Shown here piece after piece: positions 27,204 to 39,187 of a stretch of 64,000 nt of DNA. The translations under genes were made by a program, and so were the position numbers. Positions within the stretch are counted from its first letter, which is position 1. The number at the start of each line of letters is the position of its first letter. This DNA comes from Cryptomeria japonica (taxonomy: Eukaryota > Streptophyta > Pinopsida > Cupressales > Cupressaceae): assembly GCF_030272615.1 (NCBI RefSeq), contig NC_081409.1, positions 26,421,406 to 26,485,405 on the forward strand. The letters run 5' to 3'. The notes below the pieces were generated by a model. The model was not told where the DNA came from. It did no database searches and saw nothing but the letters and a program-made list of their open reading frames with translations.

Positions 27204-27920
27204 GTAAATGTTATTTCAGTTTTACAAACTAAGAGAGAGCTGTCTTGAACTGGTATCGGCGTGCATTTTAACAATAGTTTTTTTAATGTCAGTGATTTTG
27301 TCTCATATATCAATATTTACAAACATTTTAAAGATTGCCTGGATGAAAGCAAAACATTTCATAAGTTCCCAAAGGTGGCAACAACATCAAATGAATATCT
27401 TCTAAACAAAAAACTTAAACATTAAAAGCCTTGTCTTGACCAAACTGAAAATTTAGGGTTAAAGAAAACAACAATCCGTAGATTGCCTTCAGATTCTCAG
27501 AAGAGCAACACCATTGCCAATTGTTGGAGAGATCAAATGGAAACAAAGGATAAAGTCTTTTCGGACTTTTTCCACTTTGAATGTACTTTTTTAGATCAAA
27601 GGATCTGTACTTCCATGTATCTCAGTTTTAGCGCTGAACTTGGAACCAAAATGTTTAAGGCTGCCTTACAACATGTATCAGAAAAACACTTGCCCTTGAA
27701 AGCGTTATAAGCATAATTCTTCATTTAAATTTCTAACATATTATAGATATTGCAAGTTAGCTTATCAAGACATGATCCTTCCTGCGACCTCCAAAAATTT
27801 TATAGAGAAAGGACAGAGTATAGAAAGAGAAAGGGCAGAGCATAGGAGAGAATATGCATAAAACCTAGGGAATCGAATGCATTTCAGTTTATCCTTATAA
27901 GAGATGATCTCGGGTGTGAT

Positions 27921-28225
27921 TGTTAAAATAATATTAATATCTATTCTATAATAGTCATTTTTTATTATTAGTGGCCATTTTAGTTGTTGATTTATTTAGT
28001 TCTTTAGTTTTTAAGTTCACTTATTTAGCTTTTTTAGTAATTTAAGTGAAACTATTGCTTCTTTATTAAAGACACATAGTCAGCTTTTTATTATTTAGCT
28101 TTTTAGTTTTCACTTAAGCAATTTGTTCTTAATTTAGAACATTGTCTTGTAATCTCTATATATACGGTTGTATATTGTTAAATAGATTATCAGTTATCCA
28201 ATTATTTGAGCAATCAATTTTTCCA
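27921..28225 (+). repeat. 5-prime LTR of the non-coding element
   Basis: Begins TGTTAAAATAATATTAAT and ends near GCAATCAATTTTTCCA. A TCTCTATATATACGG TATA-like box lies near 28,155. It matches the inverted LTR at 29,915-30,172 almost throughout, apart from an internal insertion of about 45 bases. Confidence 0.65.
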
Positions 28226-28959
28226 GAAAAAAAATTTGAGACCTTTTTAATGAAAAAAATCTGAATTGGAAAGATTTCACAGAGCAGGTTGAGGGTTTTG
28301 ACCTCTGAAAATTTTCGAGGGTTTTGGGCTTATGCAGATTTTTGTGCAGATTTTGTGAAAGATTTTTTGTTTGTAGAAAAAGGGTTTTTAGTGATTTTTT
28401 TAAAAAAATTGAGAGTCAGGCTGCACTGTTTTTTTTCCTTTGCAGATTTCGAGACAAAAACGTGACGCGTTTTTCTGTGTGGCTAAGTTCATAGTTTGCA
28501 GGAGGGTTTCTGGGCTGCGACCTACACTTGATTTTTTCGTCGGATTTTCCAGTGTTTTTCATGGTGGTTATGACCGTTATTTCTCTACGCGATTTTTTTA
28601 CCTTCCAACATTGATCATTTTGCGATCCTGCCCGTATGATTTTCGCGACCACCTGCAAATTATTCCACACTATTTTTTGTTAGTTTTTCGGCAACTTTTT
28701 TTGTGACAGACCTGTCTTTCGTGGCGCGATTTCATGCACTCTGCAGTTGCCATTTCGACACACAACCTTTCAATTCGACGTGATTTGTGGGGCTTTTTTT
28801 TTTTTGCCCTTTACGTTGTCTTTCTGCGTGGCTTCTGCGATTCACGCCTCCATTTTTGTTCATGGGTTTTGTCGCGATGAAAGTCTTTCCAGCTCGAAGA
28901 CTTTTCTACAATCTTCTGAGCAGTTCGCACTGCAGCTATAATTTTTTTTCACGAAAATT

Positions 28960-29510
28960 ATTTTGGGTTTTAAAATTTGTCCCTTAAAACAAAAACAAAA
29001 ACAAAAAAATTGGGTTTTTATTTTGTGTTTTTTTAATAAATTTTCATCTTAAAAAAATTTATTCATGGGTTTTAATAATTTTCTCCTTAAAAAAAATTTT
29101 CGTTGGGTTTTATTAATTTTTTCCACAAAAATTACTTTTGGGGGGGGCAAGGTCTCTCGTCTTAGAAGTCCCATGGTTTTCACGATTTTTCTTCAAAAAT
29201 TGTTCGTAGGGTTTATAATTTTCCCTTAACAATTATTACCTACAATTCGTGAAGTTCACATGAGATTTTGGGTATCTAGATTTGTGATGGGTGTTCCTAT
29301 CTTTGGGTTCTTACCGTTTTTCCAAAAAAATGATGATTTGTAAAATCCAATTTTCATAGGTTTTCATGATTTTTTCCTCAAAAATTGTTTGCTGGTTTTT
29401 TCGATTTTTTCCTCAAAAATCATTTGTAATACGCGAAGTTCGCATGGAATTTTGTGATTCGCAAAATTCTCAGGGTTTGACGATTTTTCTCCTAAAAAAT
29501 CGTGCTTTGT
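28960..29510. repeat. degenerate GGGTTTT...TTTTTCCTCAAAAAT repeats
   Basis: The phrase GGGTTTTxATxATTTTTTCCTCAAAAAT recurs at least eight times with variants. AATTCGTGAAGTTCACATG / ATACGCGAAGTTCGCATGG is a further repeated pair. The array fills much of the LTR element's interior. Confidence 0.6.
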
Positions 29511-29914
29511 TGTAGTCATTTTTGGGTCACACTGCTAGGGTGAACATCTACAACCATGGTATCTTGCAGTTTGTTTTGGAGTTGCTGGAGCAAATAGTGC
29601 TCAATACTCTTCTGCAAAAGGGTTTGCTGATTTTTCCTCAAAATCATGGTTTCAGGCTTCAGTAATTCATGTGTCAAATCTCTAATTCACGTGTGAGGGC
29701 TACATTAGCTTGAATGGCTTTTGTTACTCTTGGTCATTTACATTTTGCAGATCCTAGAAGGGTCTCTGTAGCAGCAGATTGTTTTTGCATTTGTGATCAA
29801 AACACTTGCAGTACGATGACCATTAGGGAGGGTGTTAAAATAATATTAATATCTATTGTATAATGATCATCTTCTATTCTTAGTGGTCATCTTAGTTGTT
29901 GACTTATTTAGCTA

Positions 29915-30172
29915 TGAAAAATTGATTTCTCAAATAAACAGATAATATTGAACGATATACACACACGTATATATATAGAGGTTACAAGACGATGTTCTAT
30001 AAATAGAACTAGTCATTATAGTGAAATCAAATAAGCTAAAAAGCTTAAAAGGCTAACTTAACAAGCTAAATAAGTCGACTAAAAAACTAAATAGCTAAAT
30101 AAGTCAACAACTAAGATGGCCGCTAAAAATAGAAGATGACCATAATAGAAGATATTAATATTATTTTAACAT
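29915..30172 (-). repeat. complete LTR in inverse orientation
   Basis: Runs TGAAAAATTGATTT...TATTATTTTAACA. Its reverse complement matches the LTR at 27,921-28,225 from the first to the last base, with TATA box CTATATATACG. Together with 29,833-29,914 it forms an inverted pair of about 82 bases. Confidence 0.7.
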
Positions 30173-31215
30173 GATGGGTTGTATTTATGCATTTTTTTCC
30201 TAAAATACTACTTACCTTTAAACACTTGTTTCAATTCGAACACCTTTTGACTTCGGCTAGCTGTAATATTGCCTTGCAAATTCTACACATTTTCCCACAT
30301 CAACGTTGTTGGCAGCTTGACACTATTTGTGTAGAATCTTGAGGTGAATACAAGTTGTTTCTTTAGTTTGTAGAATTGTTAATATTTTGATGTCATTGCA
30401 CAATCAATCAACACTCATTTCACATGAGTTTTTTTCAGAAATATGACACTCTTTGAAAGGAATGCAAAATCGGGAAGTTTTAATCTTCAATCAATGGTTC
30501 ACAGGGCAAAGGAATGTTTAAATGCAACACAAGAAACAAAATTAGACTAGTAGGTAGTATGTAGTATTAAAGCTTCCAAGTCAAAGATCTCATTTGAATT
30601 AGCAATGTTTTGCCCAGTTTTGGCCAAATTGTGTTTACTAAGACTCTTTTCGCAGCATGCATATTGTTCATTCTGATGCATGTTGTGTCTAGTTGGATTT
30701 TGACAAAAAACATTATATCAAGATTGTTGTTTCTCACAGCTCCAGAGTTGTTAGTAGTTGTTATAACTAATTTTGCACATCCACAAATTTTAAATAGTAC
30801 AGTGGATTTTGATCCTTTTTTTTGTTGTCTCTATATGTGACTTAATTGTTTACTTTTGGGTAGTATCAACACAATATGACTAAGTAATTGGATTTTTTTT
30901 TAAAATCTTAGTCACTTACATGTGAATATTAGATTAAAGTCTATAATTTTATATCTTATGGTAGAACAAAGCATAACTAGCAGTTGCACGTTTTTTTTGC
31001 TTGCAATGGATCGTCGATAGGTTGGTAATCTCCAAGTTGTTTATTATTATATCAAAAAGACAATAACAATGGTAAAATGTCTAAAAGTACTTGCTTTGTT
31101 ACATATAATAGACACACAGTTCAAATTTGGGAAAATATATTAAATTTTTCCAGGGGAGTTAGTTTGGTGAGCACAATAAAAAAGATGAATTGGAGCTAAG
31201 TTGTTAAAAAATAAA
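30173..31215. other. intergenic, nothing recognised
   Basis: AT-rich. A 76-codon plus-strand frame (30,610-30,840) is hydrophobic but matches nothing I know and has no supporting context. Confidence 0.5.
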
Positions 31216-31659
31216 GCAATTGTATATAATCAAAAATATTTCTAATAGTCATTAGAAGGAACATTTTGTGTGTAAGAGAAACTTTAGCCGACCATAATTT
31301 TTTTACTCATCCATCTCAAAGAAGTTTTTTGAGTTTTGTAAGTGGTGAACAACACATTTTTTAACTTGAAAAAAGATAGAGAAATTGAAATCAGTGTAGG
31401 TATTGGTAATGACAAAATACTTTAGAAAATAGCTACATATTTAAAACCATGCAATAAACTTCATAAAGCTGAAATTATAGAGCATTCTAAAAGGAAAATT
31501 TGAGTTGCAATAAGAAAATTTGAGTGATAAGGAAATGTGTTGAAGGTGAAAGGAAAGATGCAGAGACTTACTTTTTCTTTGTTGGGAGTATGGTTGCAGT
31601 TGCAAGTATTTGAATTTAAGTTGAGAACATATGATAAATACCTGTAGAAAGGAAGATGG
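31216..31659. repeat. direct repeat, copy A (about 0.44 kb)
   Basis: Starts GCAATTGTATATAATCAAAA and ends near ATAAATACCTGTAGAAAGGA. It shares nearly its whole length with 31,894-32,322. The shared phrases include ATTTCTAATAGTCATTAGAA and AACCATGCAATAAACTTCAT. Confidence 0.85.
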
Positions 31660-31893
31660 AAAATTAATGGAGGGCTGGGAATAAAAATAAGGAATATAAT
31701 TCAATGGATTAGACTGTAATAGAAAATGAAATTCGATGGAGAATGCCATTTGTAAAGTGATTCTACCTAATATGACTCCGGCTGGAATCAAGACAAAGAA
31801 GTATAAATAAATGTTGTTATATGTGTTTGAGATGGGAGTAGAAGGTTAGATAGTTACCTTATTTGTTGGTCAGAGCTTGGTGTGCAATAGAAA

Positions 31894-32322
31894 GAAATTG
31901 TATACAATCAAAAATATTTCTAATAGTCATTAGAAGCAACATTTTGTGTGCAAGAGAAACTTCAGCTGACCATAATTAGTTTACTCGGCCATCTCAAAGT
32001 TATTTGAGTTCTCTTGGGTGGTGGAAGTCACATTTTGTAACCTGAAAAAAGATAGAGAATTTGAAATCGATGTAGAGAGAAAATACTTTAGAAAAGAGCT
32101 ACATATTTAAAACCATGCAATAAACTTCATAAAGCTGAAATTATAGAGCATTCTAGAAGGAAAAATTGAGTTGCAATAACAAAATTACAGTGATATGGAA
32201 ATGTGTTGAAAGTTAAGGAAAGATGCAGAGACTTATGTTTCTTTTGCTAAGAGTATGGTCGGAGTTACAAGTATTTGAATTTAAGCTGAGAACATATGAT
32301 AAATACCTGCAAAAAGGAAGAC
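31894..32322. repeat. direct repeat, copy B (about 0.43 kb)
   Basis: Second copy, offset about 678 bases from copy A, with scattered substitutions and short indels. No open frame is shared, so it is a non-coding segmental duplication. Confidence 0.85.
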
Positions 32323-33263
32323 AAAAACATTGTGGAAACTATGTAGGGGACATTCTTTTTGGCTTACTTTTGTGAATTATATTGTTGTAAGATTGTTTGA
32401 ATGATAAATGAAAACATAAGTTATAGTTGAGGCTATAAATTGGTGAATAGATTTAAAAAGAAGTTTAAACAACTTACACAATTGGAAATAGCAAAATGTC
32501 TTTGTATTCAATGCAGAGATTGATATTTAAAAATTGTGGTGTTGTTATGTGGATGAGGGTAAGTGCACAAAGATGGTGTAAGTGGAAACTTTTTTCTAAA
32601 ATCAGGTAAACCTGAACTTGGAGGAGAAATTTGAGAGTCATCCACTCAAGATATGAAGATGCTCAAAGAACAAAGATTGTAGTACTCTGAATCTAGTTTC
32701 CAAATTACTATTTTTTTTCAAAATTGGATAATATTAAGGGGGTCAAATCCTTCACGCACGAAAAATAGACCCTGAATTTTTCTGAAAAACATAGCATAGT
32801 GTGTGACGTGCGCATCAAAAAAGTCATAGTTAGATTTAGTATTTTGACAAATCCTTTAGCAGAAAGATAATTAAGAGTGAGCACTAGAAGTTGTGTATTT
32901 TTTGTTGAGTATTTTTTTTTATGTTTTTTCCAATCAAGCACATCCCTAAAATCAAGTACCTGTTCGTGCGCGAAACATAATTTGCACCAAAACAATAAAA
33001 AATGCAAAAAAATTTAATTAAAATTGTAAAGAATCAAGTGCACTACAATAATATTTTTTTAAAAAAAAAATTGGATAAGTAGATCAAAAGTTATTAAAAA
33101 AATGGTACGCATATGCCTCTGAGAACTATGAAGACACTTGTAAAAGAAATTCAATAATAATATGTTATTGTTGTTCAAATTTTAAAAAAATTATATGGTT
33201 AGAAAACTAAGAAGATGGGTGAAAATATGGTGGCAATTTTAGAAACACCCACTTGATGAATTG
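32323..33263. other. intergenic, nothing recognised
   Basis: AT-rich, with several homopolymer A and T runs. The minus-strand open frame at 32,708-33,007 has no recognisable motif. Confidence 0.5.
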
Positions 33264-33268
33264 TAAAC

Positions 33269-34755
33269 TAATGAATAATGATGAACAGCAAATACTCAAT
33301 AGATACTGAGAGGGGGGGGGGGGGGGGGGGGGGCTGAATCAGTATAGACAAAAACTTCTTCAACAATTTAAACTGCAAAGATTGCACTAACTGGTAAACA
33401 GCATCACTGATCTAAATCAAGGCAATACCGGTAAAACACAGTGACTGTAAAAGTCATAAACTGGTAACACTTAGATCTTCACAAAACCTAATATCTCATT
33501 TCCACTTCACCCATATGCTTAAACAAGTAATACATCAGAAATATAATGACCACTGGATCAACATGCATTACCGCTTAACAAAAAATACTAAAACATCACA
33601 TGAAAAAGCATCACACATGACACACTTATTTTTCACGTGGAAACCCAACTGGGAAAAACCACAGTGGGGATGAATACCCACAAGTTGTTCTTGAACTCTT
33701 CTGAAGTCCGCTCTGTTAGGAGTCTAATCCGGCTAAAGACTTTACAACAGGTTATGCTAGGAACCGATCTTGCTAGGGATCACCCGGTTAAAGGTTAAAA
33801 CCCTGTTAAAGGTTACTCACAAGAGGATTTGAAGAACTCAATGATTTTGAGTCACCCTGTTAAAGGATTTACAAAAAGTCTGTTAAAGCTACCGGTAAAG
33901 GGATTTTCGAACTATTAAAATGATTAGAAGTCAACAGGTAATACACTGATCTGATAACAACACTCAATGCTAAGGCAGATCCACTTCAGTTCTTATACTT
34001 CTGCAATCGCACTCTGCAGGTATCTACTCACTTCTCTAGTCTGGCAAGAATCAATTATCTCTTCACTTGGATACACACATAACATTTTCCAACAACTTTT
34101 CAACAACAAACATCATCGACCTTATAGACAACAATTAGGTTGGTAGCCAAAACCTAAAACCCTAAGCATCTAGATTATCAATACAGTCGGTCCAATCCTA
34201 ACCGTTTAATCACATTGCATAGAGTAAAACAATCTTGAACAAATCTCAAGATGTTCTCCATTGTTTGTTCTTCACCGCTTCTGGAAGTTGATAACCCATC
34301 ACGCGCTCTCCACCGTTTACTGAGATTTTGCACTTTCTTGAGGTGGATAGAATCAATCTTCTTCATGCAAGATCCTCAAGAAGATTATTCATGTGCACAA
34401 GGCTAACGTGGAAACGTGATCTCATCTTCATTTCAATGCTAACTCGTCACAGAATGTCGTCAGTCGAATCACACATACTTGGAATGCATCAACCGGAAAC
34501 CTTGAACCTGAGACTACCAACCGGTAGTCATAACAAATGAAACCCCAATACAAACTTTGCATATACCGGTTCACATTCCAACATACCACTTCACTTTCTG
34601 CATATACCGATTCATTCCATCATATCGGTTCACACTTCATCATACCGCTTCTCTTGCCAGTTTTCTTACTTCAATATACCAGTTCATACTTCAGCATATT
34701 GACATCAATGACAACATACACCATCATGTCATCAAACTCTACACATATGCCAACA
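33269..34755 (-). repeat. 3-prime LTR (left) of the Copia element
   Basis: Begins TAATGAATAATGATGAAC, where the right copy has TGATGAATAATG, and ends ATATGCCAACA. It has a pure 22-G run at 33,312-33,333 where the right copy has 6 G. It also has about 36 extra bases near its inner end, including CACCATCATGTCATCAAACT. Confidence 0.9.
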
Positions 34756-34767
34756 ATCTCCCCCTTT
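34756..34767 (-). other. polypurine tract of the Copia element
   Basis: The minus strand reads AAAGGGGGAGAT next to the LTR start TGTTGGC. Confidence 0.8.
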
Positions 34768-35019
34768 GGCATTGATGGCAATATACAAAGATATCTCTAC
34801 ATCTTCACATCTTCTCCCCAATCTCTTCCATACTATATGTCTTCAATACTGCAAATATCTTTTCTACTTCACATCTTCTCCCTCTTTGACAACAATGCCA
34901 AAGTGGAGGCAAAAACATTCATGATCTACTATGATGCTCCCCCTAAGGAGTAGCATCCTTCAACACATCAATCCTGAAAAGATTTGACAATGCAATATCT
35001 GACTGATGTGGAGCACAAA

Positions 35020-38000
35020 CCTTTAGTTCACCTCTTGAAGGGGCAGCACCCCTAATTCACCTCTTAAATAGGTAAATGTAGCCTTCGGTAGAGGCTTAGT
35101 GAATATATCTGCTAACTGCTCTTTACTGGAAACATGTTCCAATACAACCTCTTTGCTGTGAACTTTCTACCTCAAGAAATGATACTTGAGCTCGAAGTGC
35201 TTGGTTCTAGCATGCAATACCAGATTCTTGGAAATATTAATTGCACTTGTGTTGTCACAAAATATACTCACCGGTTCAGATACAGGGACTTTGAAACCAT
35301 TTAATACATGCTTCATCCAAATTGTCTGAGTGCAGTTCATAAATGCTGCTACATATTATGCTTGTGTTGTGGACTGAGAGATACAACTCTACTTTTTGCT
35401 CATCCATGAGACTAGTCTACCACCGAGAAAGAATGCACCACCTGTTGTGCTCTTCCAGCCGTCCACATTGCCAGCCCAACCGACATCGGTAAACACTTTG
35501 AGATTGAAATCATTACTGTATGGATACCACAATCCATAATCTATAGTTCCCTTCAGATATCTAAGAATTTGCTTGACTGCTACCAAGTGGGATTCTTTTG
35601 GACTTTTCTGAAAATGTGCAGCAATGCCCACTGCATGTGCAATGTTTTTTCTGTTATGTACTACATAGTGCAACTTACCAATCATTTACCGGTATTCCTT
35701 CTCATTCACCAACGCTGAATCATCTTCTTTTGACAATTTACAATCGGTCATCATCGGTGTACCAACCAGTTTGTTGTCTTCCATGCCGAAGGTCTTCAAC
35801 ACCTCTTTGACATACTTGGACTGAGTGATAAAGATACCATCTTTCATTTGTTGAACCTGTAGTCCAATGAAGAACTTAATCTCTCTGATTAGTGACATCT
35901 CAAATTCCTTCTTCATCTCATCTGCAAACACATGGCTCATCTTGTCATTTCCACCAAAAATTATGTCATCAACAAACACTTCACAGATCAGAATTTGATC
36001 TCCTTTTGACTTCAGATAGATATTGTTGTCTTCACTTGTTCTTTTAAATCCAATCTTCACAAGATGGGAGTGTAAACATTCATACCATGCTCTAGGTGCT
36101 TTCTTCAATCCATACAAGGCTTTATGTAGCCTACACACCATATCACTATCTTCTGATAGGGAAAACTCATCTGGTTGCTCTATATACACTTCCTCTTCAA
36201 GTATTCCATTAAAGAATGCAGATTTTACATCCATCTGATACACTTTGAATCCCTTGAAGGCTGCATATGCAAGAAGCATTCGAACTCCTTCCAATCTAGC
36301 TACTGGAGCAAAGGTTTCTCCATAGTCTTCTCCTTCTTCTTGAGCATATCCCTTACATACCAGTCTTGCTTTGTTTCTTACCACTGTACCATCTTCATTC
36401 AGCTTGTTTCTAAAAACCCATTTGGTGTCAATAACATTTTTGTGCTCAGGTCTGGGTACCAAAGACCATGTACCATTCTTTTCTATATGGTCAAGTTCCT
36501 CTTCCATAGCCTTAATCCAATCTTCATCTTTGTGTGCCTCTTTAAATGTTTTGGACTCAAATTCAGAAATCATGCAAGAATTTTCTCTGACCTTTCTTCT
36601 TGTAAGTATTCCTGCATCCTTATCCCCTATGATCTGCTTTGGATCATGATGCAACTTTACATACCTAGGAATGATCTTGGCTGATTCTTCTTGCTTTTCC
36701 TCTTCATCCTCATCTTCACCTTCATCTACATAAGCATCTACTAGTGTAGGAGCACTATTACTTGTACTTAGTTGTTTTGCAACCGGTTCCCAGAAGGTTA
36801 CAACCGGTTCATCTACCGCTCGCTCACTGTCGGTTTCCTCAAGTTTCTCAAAGGTTTCATCAACTCTAACATTGGTACTTTCAACAATTCTCTGAGTCCT
36901 ATTGTTAAAACACTTGAGAGCTTTGCTCTTGGTGGAATACCCTAGGAATATTCCCTCATCACATTTTGCATCAAACTTGCTATGGTATTCACTTCTCTTG
37001 ATAAAACACTTGCTACCAAACACTCTAAAGTAGCTTGCTACTGGAGTTTTACCAGTCCAATACTCATAAGGAGTTTTGTCCTTACCTTTCTTGATGAGTA
37101 CCTGGCTCATAGTGTAGACTGCAGTGCTCATCATTTCTCTCCAAAAAGTGTGAGCAATCTTCCCTTGTATTAGCATCATTTTGGATGCTTCAACTACAGT
37201 CTAGTTGTTCCTTTCTGCTAGGCCGTTCCATTGTGGATTCTGGGGGGCAGACAGTTGCCTCTTGATGCCATTCTCTTCACAGTACTTATTGAATTCTCCA
37301 TAAGTGAACTCACCTCCTTGGTCAGTTCTAAGGCATTTAATCCTCTTACTGCTTTCCTTTTCAACTAGTGCTCTGAAGGCTTCAAACTTTCCAAAAGCTT
37401 CAGACTTGTCTTTCAAGAATGTGACCCACATCATTCTTGAGAAATCATCAGTAAGAATCATAAAGTACCTGTCTCCCTGAACACTCCTAGTTTTCATAGG
37501 ACCATACAAATCAGTATGCACAAGATCAAGTAAATTATCTACTATGAAAGATTTATCTTTGAAGGTTGAGGAAGACATTTTCCCCAGTTGACATTCTTTG
37601 CACAAAGGATTCTCTGGTTTGTTCAGCATAGGCAATCCTCTAACTGCCTTGATCTTACTAACCTTTACAATATTATCAAAATTTACATGGCAGTGTCTCC
37701 TATGCCATATCCAACTGTCATCAAACTTAGCCATTAGACATTGACTGATATTTGTATTTAACTAAAATAAGTTACCGTTGGTCTGCATACCAGTGGCCAT
37801 CAATTCACCACTATTTCCTTTTATTTTGCATACTCCATCTTTGAATTCCAGATTGAGTCCTTTATCATTCAGCTAAGCAACACTCAAAAGGTTATGCCTG
37901 AGACCTTCTACCCAATACACATTATCAGCACTTCTTTTTTCATTTAGAGAGATGGACCCTTTGCCTTTTACCATACATGGTGCATCATTACCAAATTGGA

Positions 38001-39118
38001 CTACTCCTCCATCATACTCTTCCAGAGACAAAAACTTTCTTCGGTCACCAGTCATGTAGTGAGAACAACCATTGTCAATAATCCACTCATTAGAATTATC
38101 AAAGCGGGAGACAAGAGCCTTCTTGTCTGACACATCTTCCTTAATGGATACAAACACTATGTCTTCGCTTTCTTCATCTTTTGATTCATCATTAGTGACA
38201 CCTTCATCAACTGCAACAAGACAATTTCTCCTATTTCCTCCTTTGAACTTTTTGAACTTCTCTGGTTTGTCCTTATTATCACTATTGGGACAATTTACAA
38301 CAATGTGCCCTATCCTATTACAAGAAAATCATTTCAAAGGGAGCTTACCTCTGTATTTTCCAGTTCCCTTAGGAAGTCTCTTGGCAAAAAGAGCTTCAAA
38401 CTCCATCAAGATCTCCTCATCATCTATATCTCTTCTTTGTCTAGGTTCACAGCTAGTACTAGCTTCTTTTCCCTTTCTAGGCAGCAAGTGCTCTAAAGGT
38501 TGAATCAATCTTTTGAACACTGCCATCATAACTGTTTAGTTCATATGCGATCAACTTAGCAATGATAGAATCAAGGGATACCTTTGTCTTGTCAATAGAT
38601 CTCAACTCTTGAATAGTGGCAACCATTATTGCATAGACTGGTAATAAGGTTCTCAAAACTTTGCTAACAACGGTGGAATCATCCATTGTACCTCCTGCAC
38701 TCTTGATGTCTCCAACAATAGTTTTAATTATTATCCCATATTGTTGAATAGTCTCTCCTTCAACCATCTGCATGTCTTGAAATTTTCTCCTAAGGCTTTA
38801 TTCCTTAGCTTGCTTCACATGCTCATCATCGCCATAGATAGACTCCAGAGTATCCCATACATCTTTGGGATTGTCTTTGTCTTGAACATCTATAAACTCA
38901 ATATCAGATAGACTGCTGATAAGAGCTTCCATGACTTGCCCATTCTCCTGAATTTCTCTTCTTTGATCATCAGTGAGAGTACCGGTAGGGACAACATAAG
39001 TATTCTCAACATAGTTCCAGTGTTCAGCACCCATGCTTTTAATGTAAATCTTCATTATGTCCTTCCATATCTTAAAGTTATCTCTGCTAAACTTAGGACC
39101 TTCCCTCTTCATCATTAG
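35020..39118 (-). pseudogene. Copia gag-pol polyprotein with in-frame stops
   Basis: Reads from MMKREGPKFSRDNFKIWKDI (39,115) to about 35,020. The gag UBN2 domain is at 39,115-38,480. The zinc knuckle near 38,330 has lost its first cysteine to a stop (FSCNRIGHIVVNCP remains). The protease motif is changed to WIIDNGCSHYM, with DSGA replaced by DNGC (about 38,080). Integrase has the HHCC finger (WHRRHCHVNF...CKECQLGK, 37,700-37,590), both catalytic aspartates (HTDLYG, RTDQGGEF) and glutamate in NGLAERNN, followed by a stop at 37,201. Reverse transcriptase has [32 protein letters not shown] and FVDDIIFGG (37,000-35,900). RNase H begins at 35,480 but has a stop in place of the catalytic glutamate (STTQA*YVAA), then runs to KPLPK near 35,060. 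The element is dead but well preserved. Confidence 0.92.
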
Positions 39119-39174
39119 AATAGGATATTTTCCTCAAGCAGTTAAGCTTATAACACAGAGGACCTGGAGGACCA

Positions 39175-39185
39175 CTCTGATACCA
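39175..39185 (-). other. primer-binding site, tRNA-Met type
   Basis: The minus strand reads TGGTATCAGAG two bases after the LTR end (...ATTCATCA|AT). It marks the right LTR as the 5-prime LTR. Confidence 0.9.
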
Positions 39186-39187
39186 AT

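Larger units (their letters stand above)
27921..30172 (+). mobile_element. non-coding LTR retroelement (LARD-like) with rearranged 3-prime end
   Basis: An LTR of about 305 bases starts TGTTAAAATAATATTAATATC at 27,921. The same start reappears at 29,833, directly after a GGGAGGG polypurine tract, marking the 3-prime LTR, but only 82 bases of it remain. The interior (28,226-29,832) is T-rich and has no recognised gag or pol. A complete LTR in reverse orientation abuts the broken copy. Confidence 0.65.
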
